Source: Halanaerobium polyolivorans
GTDB lineage: Bacteria; Bacillota; Halanaerobiia; Halanaerobiales; Halanaerobiaceae
Length of the DNA: 64,000 bases
Reading direction: 5' to 3'
Assembly: GCF_020711195.1 (NCBI RefSeq)
Contig: NZ_JAJFAT010000011.1
Location: 34,750-98,749, forward strand
Numbering within the stretch: position 1 is the stretch's first letter; each line of letters begins with the position of its first letter. Position numbers and translations under genes: made by a program. Below, in pieces: positions 54,282-62,769 of this stretch. The notes under the pieces are model-generated. The model worked only from the letters and a program-made list of their open reading frames with translations. It was not told where the DNA came from and searched no databases.

Positions 54282-55202
54282 ATGAGAAAAGTTAATAATA
54301 TTACCGAGTTGATAGGTAAAACTCCTATTGTTAAGTTAAGGAATCTTCTTGACCAAGACTCAGCTGAAGTTTACCTTAAACTGGAATATTTTAATCCAGG
54401 TGGAAGTGTTAAAGATAGACCTGCTTTTAATATGATAAAAACTGCCCAAAAAAATAGCAAGTTAAAAAAAAGAGGTACAATTATAGAAGCCACAAGCGGC
54501 AATACTGGAATTGGTTTAGCAATGGTTGCTGCCGCTGAAGGATATAATTGTATAATTATAATGCCTGACAGTGTTTCTGAAGAAAGGATCAAAATCTTAA
54601 AAGCATATGGAGCAGAGGTTATATTAACCCCTTCAGAAAAGCTAATGCAGGGAGCAATTGATAAAGCTAAATCACTTAATGAAAATATAGCTAACTCATT
54701 TATAGTCAATCAATTTACAAACCCTGCTAATCCTGATGCTCACCGCCAGAGCACTGCCCTTGAGATACTTGAGCAGCTTGACTATCAATTAGATGCTTTT
54801 GTAGCCAGTGCAGGTACAGGTGGAACTATAACTGGTACCGGAGAAAAGCTCAAAGAAAAACTAAAAGATTTAAAAATATATACAGTTGAATCTAAAAATT
54901 CGCCTGTTTTAAGTGGTGGCAAAGCAGGAAAGCATAAGATACCAGGAACTGGTCCAGGTTTTATCCCAAAAAACTTAAATACCAGTATTTATGATAAGGT
55001 CTTTGAAATATCTGATCAAGAAGTAATTGAAATGACAGGACTACTCGCCTCCAAAGAAGGTTTATTATTAGGGCCATCTTCCGGTGCAGCTGCCTGGACT
55101 GCAATAAAAGTTGCAAAAGAATTAGGAAAAGGTAAAAAAGTATTAGCAATTGCAGCTGATAATGGGGAAAGATATTTAAGTCAAAATTATTTTTCTGATT
55201 AA
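54282..55202 (+). CDS. cysK: Cysteine synthase (O-acetylserine sulfhydrylase)
   Basis: A 306-residue PLP enzyme that makes cysteine from O-acetylserine and sulfide. The PLP lysine is in NPGGSVKDRPAFNMI, the substrate loop is EATSGNTGIGLA, the phosphate loop is SAGTGGTITGTG, and the C-terminal GPSSGAA. The ATG follows AAGGTGG at 5 nt; the upstream GTG overlaps this site. No cysE is seen nearby. Convergent with an Rrf2-type regulator. Confidence 0.94.
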   Translation: MRKVNNITELIGKTPIVKLRNLLDQDSAEVYLKLEYFNPGGSVKDRPAFNMIKTAQKNSKLKKRGTIIEATSGNTGIGLAMVAAAEGYNCIIIMPDSVSEERIKILKAYGAEVILTPSEKLMQGAIDKAKSLNENIANSFIVNQFTNPANPDAHRQSTALEILEQLDYQLDAFVASAGTGGTITGTGEKLKEKLKDLKIYTVESKNSPVLSGGKAGKHKIPGTGPGFIPKNLNTSIYDKVFEISDQEVIEMTGLLASKEGLLLGPSSGAAAWTAIKVAKELGKGKKVLAIAADNGERYLSQNYFSD

Positions 55203-55218
55203 AACTCTTAAAAAATAT

Positions 55219-55246
55219 TTAACCCCCTAGTTTAAACTAGGGGGTG
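55219..55246. terminator. Hairpin between cysK and the Rrf2-type gene
   Basis: ACCCCCTAG-TTTAAA-CTAGGGGGT, a 9-bp GC-rich stem. On the minus strand it is followed by TTAAATATTTTTT; the plus-strand U-tract is poor. It can stop both convergent transcripts, better on the minus strand. Confidence 0.65.
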
Positions 55247-55256
55247 TTAAATGTCA

Positions 55257-55622
55257 TTAAATATGATAAATATAACCATCACTATTATTGGCCTTTATTT
55301 CAGCTGTTCTTTTGCTTAAATCTGCCAGAGTTATTGAAGCTAAATGCTCAAAAATAAGATCTTCTAAACCATTCCATACTTCATAAGCAGCGGTTTTATA
55401 TATTGCAGCTTCAGAGCTGATTTTATCAGGACTTTTCTCTGAAATAACTGGACCTTCTAAAACTTTCAAAATATCGGCAGCTGTAATTTCCTCAGGGGTT
55501 TGATTTAAAAGATAACCACCATAAGCTCCCCTAACACTTTTTGCTAAATCAGCTTTTTTTAATTTTGCAAATAACTGCTCTAAATATCTTTCAGATATAT
55601 TTTGTTTCTCTGAAATTTCCAT
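55257..55622 (-). CDS. Rrf2 family regulator lacking the usual N-terminus
   Basis: A 121-residue Rrf2-type protein. The winged helix is recognisable (ISEKQNISERYLEQLFAKLK, and SVRGAYGGYLLNQTPEEIT), but the first ~25 residues of the family (MKxSTxxRYGLRAL) are absent. Codons for a partial remainder (YNLSARNKGEV) exist upstream, behind an in-frame TAA. There are no cysteines, so it is not an iron-sulfur IscR-type sensor; CymR-type regulators also lack them. Its place beside cysK fits a cysteine-metabolism regulator (inference). The ATG follows AGGTGAGG at 8 nt. Confidence 0.7.
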   Translation of the reverse strand: MEISEKQNISERYLEQLFAKLKKADLAKSVRGAYGGYLLNQTPEEITAADILKVLEGPVISEKSPDKISSEAAIYKTAAYEVWNGLEDLIFEHLASITLADLSKRTAEIKANNSDGYIYHI

Positions 55623-55677
55623 TAAATACACCTCACCTTTATTTCTAGCCGATAAATTATATTAATTCTTAAATAAA

Positions 55678-55706
55678 ATTATATTATATTTAAGGGAAGG
55701 AATCAA
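55678..55706 (-). promoter_or_regulatory. Promoter of the Rrf2-type gene
   Basis: Minus strand TTGATT, 17 nt, TATAAT. RNA would start near 55671, about 50 nt before the ATG, so an N-terminus from farther upstream could not be made from this promoter. Confidence 0.65.
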
Positions 55707-55844
55707 TCTTCAACCCTTAAAGCTCTTTATTCTTCTTCTCTTTTATATTTGTGCATTAAGATTGAACATTTAGAAGCAGCTGTTATCTTATCAGTTTTAA
55801 AATTTTAAAGATTAAAGATTAGAGAAAACAAATCTATTAGCTAT

Positions 55845-57329
55845 TTAGTCATTTTTGACAATATAAATACCATCTTTAAATAACTTGATACCTGCATATA
55901 AAATAATCAAGAATTCCAATCTACCCAGAAACATACCCAGGGTTTGAGTCCAAATTATACCAAGAGGAGCCTCAGTTGAAATCAAGCCTATTGAAAGTCC
56001 AACTGTACCTAAAGCAGAGCCAAATTCAAACATACTATCTAAAAGAGAATAACCATAAGCAGTATGTATGGCAACCCCAACAAAAAAAGTGAAGATATAA
56101 AGCATAATATAATTAGCAACTCTTTTAACATGTTCACTTTTTATGTAAAACTTGTTTTCTCCTCTCCAAAGATAATTACTACTGATATTTCTCCTTGGTA
56201 GAAATTGTTCCTTTATTTCCCAATAAATAGATTTGAAGATCAAATAAATTCTGTACTGTTTAATACCACCAGCTGTAGATCCGGTTCCACCACCAACCAA
56301 CATCAGAAGTATTATAATAAAGTTAGCAAAAACAGGCCAGCCTGCAAAAGAAATTGTAGAAAAACCTGTAGTAGATATTGCTGTCACCAATTGAAAAAAA
56401 GAGATTCTGAAGTTTTCTCCCAAAGTGGGATAAAATACATTTAAAGAGAAAAACATTATAATCGGAGTTAAAAGTAATAAGGAGCTAATCATAAATCTAA
56501 TTTCTGCATTTTTAAAAAAAGTTTTTATTTTACCTTTCAGCAAAGTATAATGAGTTGCAAAGTTAATTGTACCTAAAAACATTAAAACAATTGTTACTAT
56601 TTCTATCTGCAGGTTATTATAATGACCGATACTATCAACCTGAGTAGAAAAACCACCGGTAGAAATTGCAGCCATTGAATGGTTTATTGAATCAAATAAT
56701 GGCATCCCTGATATGTAATACAAAAATACTCCAGCCAGAGTATAAAAGCTATAAATTTTCATAATCATCATTGTTGATCTTTTTACATGAGGTAAGAGCT
56801 TATCACTTCTAGCCTCTGCCATATATAAACCCATTCCGTGGACTGGTAGTAGAGAAGAAAGAGCAATAACAGCTAAGCCAGCACCACCAAAAAACTGCAT
56901 AATACTGCGCCAAATCAAAATAAGATTAGGAGCTTCTGTCACATCAACCAAAGATAATCCAGTTGTAGTCCAGCCACTAACAACTTCAAAAATAGAATGA
57001 CTTAAACTCATATCTAAGATTGTTATAAAAGGAATAGCAGAAAAGATTATCGCACCTATCCAGGAAAATATAACAATTATACTACCCTCATTTAATGAAA
57101 GTTCTACATCTTCTTTTTTGTTTTTGACACCATAAAAATATAGTAGAGCTCCAGCCAGTAAAGCTGCCCCTCCTGCTCCCAAAAAATGCACTGCAAGATG
57201 TGCCTCTTCGGTATAAACTGTTAAAAATATTAATGGTGAAATAATTGCAGCACCAGCAAGCATGATTATCATACCAGTATATTTAAAAATCAGAAAGTAT
57301 CTTGAAATTAAGAGATTTTTATAATTCAT
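55845..57329 (-). CDS. trkH: Potassium uptake channel TrkH
   Basis: TrkH/KtrB is the K+-translocating subunit of Trk/Ktr systems. The 494 residues have about ten membrane helices and four pore loops, seen as TTGLSLVD, STGGFSTQ, STTGFSTISF and GTVGLSIG, each with the filter Gly. It is the last gene of the six-gene operon, 2 nt after trkA. No clear terminator is seen in the 220 nt before the next gene. Confidence 0.93.
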   Translation of the reverse strand: MNYKNLLISRYFLIFKYTGMIIMLAGAAIISPLIFLTVYTEEAHLAVHFLGAGGAALLAGALLYFYGVKNKKEDVELSLNEGSIIVIFSWIGAIIFSAIPFITILDMSLSHSIFEVVSGWTTTGLSLVDVTEAPNLILIWRSIMQFFGGAGLAVIALSSLLPVHGMGLYMAEARSDKLLPHVKRSTMMIMKIYSFYTLAGVFLYYISGMPLFDSINHSMAAISTGGFSTQVDSIGHYNNLQIEIVTIVLMFLGTINFATHYTLLKGKIKTFFKNAEIRFMISSLLLLTPIIMFFSLNVFYPTLGENFRISFFQLVTAISTTGFSTISFAGWPVFANFIIILLMLVGGGTGSTAGGIKQYRIYLIFKSIYWEIKEQFLPRRNISSNYLWRGENKFYIKSEHVKRVANYIMLYIFTFFVGVAIHTAYGYSLLDSMFEFGSALGTVGLSIGLISTEAPLGIIWTQTLGMFLGRLEFLIILYAGIKLFKDGIYIVKND

Positions 57330-57331
57330 GC

Positions 57332-57991
57332 TTATTCACCACCAAATACCTTTATGGCTTCTGCTTGTTCTTTAGGCAGAGAAATAATAACAACTTTATC
57401 TCCTGCTTCAATAGTTGAACCACCTCGTGGAATCATCATTTTCCCATTTCTAATAATACCTCCTAAGACTATGCTTAAGGGGAGATCTATCTCTTTTATT
57501 TCCTTACCTGCTGCCATAGAATTCGGGTCCACCTCTACTGCAAAAATACTTAACTTTCCATCTTCAATCATTGTTAAATTGGTTATATCATCAGTAGAAA
57601 TACTTTGTTCGATTAAAGAGCTAAAAAGATCGGTAATATTAAATATACCTGAAATACCTAATTCATTAAATAAATGCTCATTATCAGGGTTATTGACCAG
57701 AGCAGTTGTCCTATTTATAGCAAAATAATCTTTTGCCATTTTACAAATAAACAAATTATTATGATCTTTTTGAGTTAATGCAACTAAAACCTCTGCCTTA
57801 TGGGCTCCAGCATCATCTAAAACTTCACTTTCTGTTGCATCACCACAAACAATAGTCCCATTTATTTCTTTAGAAAGGTCTTCTGCTAATTTGCGGTCTT
57901 TATTAATTATTGTGATAAAGTGCCCTTTTGAAATTAATTTTTTAGCAAGATGATAAATTAATTTACCTCCACCTACCAATATTATATCCAC
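57332..57991 (-). CDS. trkA: Trk system potassium uptake protein TrkA
   Basis: Cytoplasmic gating ring protein of TrkH, 219 residues. The N-terminal Rossmann domain (DIILVGGGKLIYHLAKKLI, then the acidic GDATESEVLDDAG) binds nucleotides, and the C-terminal RCK_C/TrkA_C domain (about 140-219) is where c-di-AMP or ligands can bind in relatives. GTG start behind GAGGAGTGG. Followed directly by trkH. Confidence 0.92.
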   Translation of the reverse strand: MDIILVGGGKLIYHLAKKLISKGHFITIINKDRKLAEDLSKEINGTIVCGDATESEVLDDAGAHKAEVLVALTQKDHNNLFICKMAKDYFAINRTTALVNNPDNEHLFNELGISGIFNITDLFSSLIEQSISTDDITNLTMIEDGKLSIFAVEVDPNSMAAGKEIKEIDLPLSIVLGGIIRNGKMMIPRGGSTIEAGDKVVIISLPKEQAEAIKVFGGE

Positions 57992-58008
57992 TACCTAACC
58001 ACTCCTCA

Positions 58009-58407
58009 TTAATCAATTTTACTTAATATTTTATCCGCCAAAAGAGATATCTGAGAAAAAATCTCAATTCTGTTTTCATTTCTATACATTCTTTCTACAT
58101 CTGGATTAATAGTTCTGACCATTATTCTCGGCACATCAAAATTAATTTTTGCCATCTGAGTAATTAAATAATTTATCTGATCATCACCAGTGGTAACTAT
58201 AATTAAATCTGCCGATTCGATTTTAGCTTCTTTTAAGACTTCATTTTCCATAGCATCTCCTTCAATTTCAAAACCCGAAAAATCAACCGGTAAAAGCCCA
58301 AAAGAAGCAGGATCCTTTTCAACAACAACAACTTCATGGCCGGAACGCGACAGGCTCCCTGCCAAAAGGGAACCTGTTCTACCAGAACCTATGATAACAA
58401 TAAACAT
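58009..58407 (-). CDS. Stand-alone TrkA-N (RCK_N) domain protein
   Basis: A 132-residue protein with only the Rossmann-type RCK_N domain: FIVIIGSGRTGSLLAGSL, VVVVEKDP, then EGDAMENEVLKEA. There is no TrkA_C domain. It could form a mixed ring with the neighbouring trkA product and so change its gating (inference). It begins 1 nt after the receiver-TPR gene. Confidence 0.88.
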   Translation of the reverse strand: MFIVIIGSGRTGSLLAGSLSRSGHEVVVVEKDPASFGLLPVDFSGFEIEGDAMENEVLKEAKIESADLIIVTTGDDQINYLITQMAKINFDVPRIMVRTINPDVERMYRNENRIEIFSQISLLADKILSKID

Positions 58408-59103
58408 TTATTCAACCTCCTCATTATCTCCAAGATTCATATTATCTAAATCAATGGAGCCAATACTTTCGCCTGCCCTTTCAATATTATCATTTGCAGG
58501 CTTATAAGAAGGATCTAAAGCCAGAGCAGCTCTATACATTTTCATAGCCTCAGCCTGTTTGTGCTGCATTTCATAAATAATCCCAAGTAAATTAAATGGC
58601 TCCGGCTTTTCGGAGTCTTCTGAAGTAGCTTTTTTCAGCATTTCTTTTGCTTTAGAGAAATCTCTTTTGTTAATAGCATTTTTTGCCATGGTAATATAAT
58701 CCTCAAAAGTCTCAACTTCTTTTTCTGAACTTTCCATTTCATAACGTTTAAAAACATCTTCAACAATCCCTATTATTTCTTCTGGTTTAAATGGTTTTCT
58801 TAAATAATCTACAGCCCCAAGTTTTAATGTTTCAACAGCAGTTTCTACACTACCATAACCTGTAATCATGATCACCTTTGTACTTATATCTTCATTATTG
58901 ATTTCCTTTAGAAATTGAATGCCATCCATCCCCGGCATTTTCATATCAAGTAGAATAACCGGAAAATCATCTTCTTTAACTTTAGTTAATCCATCTTCTC
59001 CATTAACTGCTGTTTCAACCTCATACCCGGCTTTTGATAAAGCAGTTTTTAAAGTTAAACGGATATTTTTTTCATCATCAATTAACAATACTTTTTTATT
59101 CAT
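58408..59103 (-). CDS. Response regulator with C-terminal TPR-like repeats
   Basis: A 231-residue protein: a receiver domain (1-118; phospho-acceptor D53 in LLDMKMPG, Lys near 103 in RKPF) joined to about two TPR repeats (about 140-215; FNLLGIIYEMQHKQAEAMKM and ALDPSYKPANDNI). There is no DNA-binding output domain, so signalling by protein contact is likely. It sits between a second receiver gene and the potassium genes. Confidence 0.9.
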   Translation of the reverse strand: MNKKVLLIDDEKNIRLTLKTALSKAGYEVETAVNGEDGLTKVKEDDFPVILLDMKMPGMDGIQFLKEINNEDISTKVIMITGYGSVETAVETLKLGAVDYLRKPFKPEEIIGIVEDVFKRYEMESSEKEVETFEDYITMAKNAINKRDFSKAKEMLKKATSEDSEKPEPFNLLGIIYEMQHKQAEAMKMYRAALALDPSYKPANDNIERAGESIGSIDLDNMNLGDNEEVE

Positions 59104-59476
59104 CACTGACTTCCTCCTTTATATTTTCTTCTACAGCAAGTAATAAATCACTCTGGCTAATTGGCTTAACTAAAAAATCTTCAGCCCCCAGCGAAATAAC
59201 CTTTTGGATATCATCTTCTGATGAAAGTGCAGACAAAATTATAACAGGTATACCCTCTGTAGCTGCATCACTTTTTAATGCTTCTAATACCAAAAACCCA
59301 TTCATTTTGGGTAATCTTAAATCTAATAATATAAGATTTAAATCATACCCATTAGCTTTTTCTACGGCTTCTACACCATCAACTGCATAAATAACTTCAT
59401 AACCAGCCTTTTCAAGGCTTTTGCCAACAACTAATCTAATATTTTTTTCATCATCTACTACTAAAATTTTAGCCAT
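59096..59476 (-). CDS. Single-domain response regulator
   Basis: A 126-residue receiver domain with D52 in ILLDLRLPKM as phospho-acceptor, the acidic pair in VVDDEKN and Lys in LVKPISQ. No output domain. The ATG lies inside the end of the histidine kinase gene (8-nt overlap), behind GGAGG, so translation is coupled. It may act like a CheY-type relay or sink. Confidence 0.92.
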   Translation of the reverse strand: MAKILVVDDEKNIRLVVGKSLEKAGYEVIYAVDGVEAVEKANGYDLNLILLDLRLPKMNGFLVLEALKSDAATEGIPVIILSALSSEDDIQKVISLGAEDFLVKPISQSDLLLAVEENIKEEVSDE

Positions 59477-61313
59477 TATTCTCTTCCTCCTGATAACCAA
59501 AACGGGTTATATAAAAACTGAACTTTGAGCCCTCTCCTTCTTCACTCTCGACCCAGATTCTTCCATTATGAGCTTCAATAATTTCTTTGGCGATAGCAAG
59601 ACCCAGGCCTGTTCCACTTTTTTCTTCTTTGTCATTACCTGCCCTCACAAATTTCTCAAATATTTTATACTGATATTCTTTAGGAATTCCTGGACCATCA
59701 TCATCTACTGATACTAATATTCTTCTACCTTTTACTTCTGCACCAACCTTAATTCTCCCTTCTTCAACATATCTAAGCGCATTACCTATCAGGTTAGAAA
59801 TAACCCAACTAATTTTACTTGGATCTGCCCAGGCCTGAATATTTTCTTCTTCTTTTTCAAAAACTAATTCAATACCCTTTTCTTCAGCCTGCTTATAAAA
59901 TGGTTCTAATGTTTTTTCTATAATATTATTAACATCTGTTTTACTGAAGTCCATTTCAATCTTTCCTGATTCAATTTTAGATAAATCAAGCAGATCATTA
60001 ACTAATTCTGTTAACCTTTCTACATCTTCGTATGCAGCTTCTAACAATTCCTTTTGTTCTTCATTTAGCTCACCAGTATCTTCATTTATTACCATATTCA
60101 AACCCATGTTCATAGATGTTAATGGAGTTCTGAATTCATGAGAAACTGTAGAAACAAACTCTGATTTCATATTATCTATCTCTTTTAATCTGGTTATGTC
60201 TTCTAGTAATGTTACAGTAAATTGATATTTTTCTTCATTATTTAACACTCTTTTAGTAGAAACCCTAAAATGTTTTTCTTTATTTTCTTTTTCCATCACA
60301 ATTGTATTATTTTTTTGATTGTCTTCTGGTTTTTTAATAAAGTCGAAAAGCCTCTCTGAATTAATAACTTCTAAAAAATGCATATCTATAACATCATTAT
60401 TAATAGAAAAGAGATTTTTTGCACTTTCATTAATTAAAACTATATTGTGATCTTGATCAGTTACAATTAAAGGGCTGGAGAGATTATTTACAATAGCTTC
60501 TGATTTTTCTTTTTCCATCAATATTTTTTTAACATTTATTTTTTCATATTCACGTAATTTTGTTATCATTTTATTAAATTCATCTGCTAAAACTCCTATC
60601 TCATCCTCAGAAGCAACTTCTACCTTTTGCTGGAAGTTCCTTTCTGCAACCTTCTTTATACCCTTTTGCAGTTCTTTTATCGGATTTAATATCTGCTGAG
60701 TTAAATAATAAGCAAAAATCAGAAAAAAACCGGTTACACCCAGGGCTAAAATAATTGTATATATTATCGCTTGATTGGCTCTGCTATTAGCACTCTGCTG
60801 TGCACTAACCATCTCCTGTCTATTTATTTCTCTTAACTCCCTAATTTCATTCTTTGTTTCCATAAAAACAGGCAGTAATTCTTGATTATATATCTCCCAC
60901 CTATCTGCCTCATCTGCATTATAGAAATTATCAAAAATAGAAATAAAGGTATAATAATTTTCACTTATCTTATTTATAATATCCCCTTCACCTTCGATTG
61001 TAATATTATCTTCTGCTCTTGCCAACCAGCTGTAAAATTCGCGTTGATTCCGCCTAAATATTTCTTGTCCTTCCAGACCTTGCTCTTCTTCAGGTGTTCT
61101 TAACATCATCAAAAGTGCACTATCTTGTCTTTCGATAGCTTCAACCATACTATCACTTGCTGTAATACTTTGATAGTTCTCTACCATTATGTTATTAATT
61201 GCTTCAGATAATATTTCAAAATTATAAACACTCCAGACAACTACCCCGGTCAATATGATAACCATTACCGCAAAACCTAATATTATTTTACCTTTTAAAG
61301 TATTTATTTTCAT
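59469..61313 (-). CDS. Membrane sensor histidine kinase
   Basis: A 614-residue sensor. Order: TM1 (about 10-30), an extracytoplasmic helical domain (31-182, resembling a four-helix bundle sensor), TM2 (about 184-204), HAMP (205-258), PAS (about 270-370), HisKA with phospho-acceptor H392 in VSHEFRTPLTS, and HATPase_c with NLIGNALRYV, DDGPGIP and GTGLGLAIA. It is the first gene of the potassium uptake operon and is preceded by a c-di-AMP riboswitch. The stimulus is unknown; osmotic or potassium sensing is an inference from context. Confidence 0.93.
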   Translation of the reverse strand: MKINTLKGKIILGFAVMVIILTGVVVWSVYNFEILSEAINNIMVENYQSITASDSMVEAIERQDSALLMMLRTPEEEQGLEGQEIFRRNQREFYSWLARAEDNITIEGEGDIINKISENYYTFISIFDNFYNADEADRWEIYNQELLPVFMETKNEIRELREINRQEMVSAQQSANSRANQAIIYTIILALGVTGFFLIFAYYLTQQILNPIKELQKGIKKVAERNFQQKVEVASEDEIGVLADEFNKMITKLREYEKINVKKILMEKEKSEAIVNNLSSPLIVTDQDHNIVLINESAKNLFSINNDVIDMHFLEVINSERLFDFIKKPEDNQKNNTIVMEKENKEKHFRVSTKRVLNNEEKYQFTVTLLEDITRLKEIDNMKSEFVSTVSHEFRTPLTSMNMGLNMVINEDTGELNEEQKELLEAAYEDVERLTELVNDLLDLSKIESGKIEMDFSKTDVNNIIEKTLEPFYKQAEEKGIELVFEKEEENIQAWADPSKISWVISNLIGNALRYVEEGRIKVGAEVKGRRILVSVDDDGPGIPKEYQYKIFEKFVRAGNDKEEKSGTGLGLAIAKEIIEAHNGRIWVESEEGEGSKFSFYITRFGYQEEENNG

Positions 61314-61357
61314 AACTTAAATCGCCTCTCTTTCAATGTAAATTCTTTACTCAAAAT

Positions 61358-61385
61358 AAAAAAACACCACAGATAGACTGTAGTG
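61358..61385 (-). terminator. Terminator downstream of the c-di-AMP aptamer
   Basis: Minus strand CACTACAG-TCTAT-CTGTGGTG (8 bp, one G-U pair) followed by TTTTTTT. A second hairpin GACAG-ACTGC-CTGTC with a T-run sits between it and the aptamer (about 61398-61433). Both are candidate expression platforms. Confidence 0.75.
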
Positions 61386-61440
61386 AATATTTATAAACAA
61401 AAAAACACATACCTTTGACAGGCAGTCTGTCCTTTAATAA

Positions 61441-61543
61441 TGTCTACGAAGTTAGCTGACGGGCTTGAAGTAAAAGGTCTTCATCTAAAAAATAGATTCG
61501 CCCCAAAAAATTGGGTCCTCCGCTCTCAAAATGAGATTAGACA
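61441..61543 (-). ncRNA. Cyclic-di-AMP riboswitch (ydaO-yuaA) upstream of the kinase/trk operon
   Basis: Minus strand, about 103 nt. P1 is TGTCTA/TAGACA. Family marks in order: GAGCGGAGGACCCA, GGGGCGAATC, GAAGACC, and the highly conserved CCCGTCAGCTAACTTCGTAGAC. It lies 128 nt before the sensor kinase and would turn the operon off when c-di-AMP is high, as in other potassium genes. Class assignment is from recalled consensus. Confidence 0.85.
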
Positions 61544-61597
61544 ACAATTTATTCTATTTTTAATAATAATTAATAATTTAATTCTTTACTTGAACAT

Positions 61598-61626
61598 ATT
61601 TTAACACGCTTTTTTTAAAAAAACAA
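61598..61626 (-). promoter_or_regulatory. Promoter of the c-di-AMP riboswitch transcript
   Basis: Minus strand TTGTTT, 17 nt, TAAAAT with an extended TG. The RNA start falls near 61591, about 48 nt before P1 of the aptamer. Confidence 0.55.
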
Positions 61627-61674
61627 ACTTTATTATCAAATTCAAACTCTTTTTTGTGCTATTTATTTCCAAAT

Positions 61675-61703
61675 TTGATTTTTTGAATTAGAGTTGTTAT
61701 AAT
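61675..61703 (+). promoter_or_regulatory. Promoter of yjbQ
   Basis: Plus strand TTGATT, 17 nt, TATAAT with an extended TG. Divergent from the kinase operon; leader of about 85 nt. Confidence 0.7.
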
Positions 61704-61795
61704 CAATATTAAGAATAATTAAAGCAAAATGAACTCTTTTAACAGTATTAGTTTTACTTTTGATTTTGACTTAAGGTTAAAAAAGGAGGCTAATT

Positions 61796-62191
61796 ATGTT
61801 AAAAAGTTTTACAGTTGAAACTGCAGAGGAAGTTGAATTTATTAAGATCACAGATCAGATCTTGAATGTTGTTGAGGAAGCTGATGCTGATTCAGGTTTA
61901 CTGCAGGTTTATGTTCCTCACACAACTGCTGCTGTGACAATCATTGGGAATAGTGGTGCTGGTATAACAAGAGATATAGTTTACGAAATAAACAAACTGG
62001 ATGATGACTATGGACATCTAGAAGGAGATTCTTCATCTGCCCATCTAAAAGCTAGTTATTTTGGTGTTGATCAGAACTTTATAATCGAAGATGGCGAAAT
62101 TCTCTTAGGAGACAATCAGGATATTTATCTTGGCGAATTTTATGGGCCTAGAACTAGAGAAGTTGTTGTTAAGGTTATGGCAGATAAGTAA
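61796..62191 (+). CDS. yjbQ: UPF0047 protein YjbQ (thiamine-phosphate-synthase-like)
   Basis: A 131-residue UPF0047/YjbQ protein. The family marks are VYVPHTTAAVTI, the histidine in DDDYGHLEGDSSSAHLKAS, and QDIYLGEFYGPR. Weak thiamine-phosphate synthase activity has been described for relatives; the physiological role is unclear. AAAAGGAGG precedes the ATG. A single-gene unit with its own promoter and terminator. Confidence 0.92.
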   Translation: MLKSFTVETAEEVEFIKITDQILNVVEEADADSGLLQVYVPHTTAAVTIIGNSGAGITRDIVYEINKLDDDYGHLEGDSSSAHLKASYFGVDQNFIIEDGEILLGDNQDIYLGEFYGPRTREVVVKVMADK

Positions 62192-62229
62192 TTACTTGAG
62201 TCCAGTTTATAGTTTATAAATATATGTAG

Positions 62230-62270
62230 AAAGGGATTCCAGGCATTAATGTCTGGAATCCCTTTTCTTT
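62230..62270. terminator. Terminator between yjbQ and the CvfB-like gene
   Basis: AAAGGGATTCCAG and CTGGAATCCCTTT form a 13-bp stem around a 10-nt loop; the plus strand continues TTTCTTTTTT. It probably also serves the convergent minus-strand gene. Confidence 0.88.
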
Positions 62271-62280
62271 TTTAGTTAAA

Positions 62281-62742
62281 TTACTTAATTTTAATTCCTT
62301 TATCTGTTATATCAATGATTCTTTCTTTATAAAGTCCCCCAATTGCCTTTTTAAAACTTCCCTTACTCATTTCAAGTTTTTCTTTAATCTCCTCTGGTGA
62401 ACTATTATCGTTTAGAGCTAAAAATCCACCTTCATTTTTTAGAGTTTTTAAAATCTTTTCTTTAGCATCTTCAATCCTGCCATAACCGATTTTTCTTAAA
62501 CTAAGATCAATTCTATTGTCATCCCTGATCTTTTTGATATAGGCAGTAGTTTCATCCCCAATTTCTAAATCCTTATAAATATCATTATTATAAACAAGTC
62601 CATAATACTTATTATTAATAATAGCTTTAATTCCTAAGTCAGTAAATTGATCAACCTTTATTTGAACTTCGTCTCCTTCACTAAATTCAACATTTTCTGG
62701 TTCTTCTTCAATAGATCTTTTATTCATTTCTTCACTGCTCAT
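62281..62742 (-). CDS. Short CvfB-like protein (one S1 domain plus winged helix)
   Basis: A 153-residue protein matching the C-terminal half of CvfB/YitL RNA-binding proteins. An S1-type domain (about 20-95; YIKKIRDDNRIDLSLRKIGY) is followed by the winged-helix end (GGFLALNDNSSPEEI, EMSKGSFKKAIGGLYKE). Full-length CvfB is near 280 residues with additional N-terminal S1 domains; these are absent. The start is complete with GAGGTG before the ATG, so this is a short form rather than a cut gene. Confidence 0.8.
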   Translation of the reverse strand: MSSEEMNKRSIEEEPENVEFSEGDEVQIKVDQFTDLGIKAIINNKYYGLVYNNDIYKDLEIGDETTAYIKKIRDDNRIDLSLRKIGYGRIEDAKEKILKTLKNEGGFLALNDNSSPEEIKEKLEMSKGSFKKAIGGLYKERIIDITDKGIKIK

Positions 62743-62769
62743 ATTTTTACACCTCAAATAATATATTAA

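Noticed and set aside
55632..55844. Missing N-terminus of the Rrf2 gene in another frame
   Set aside because: I read all three minus-strand frames and found no stretch like the Rrf2 start; only stops and short AT-rich codons.
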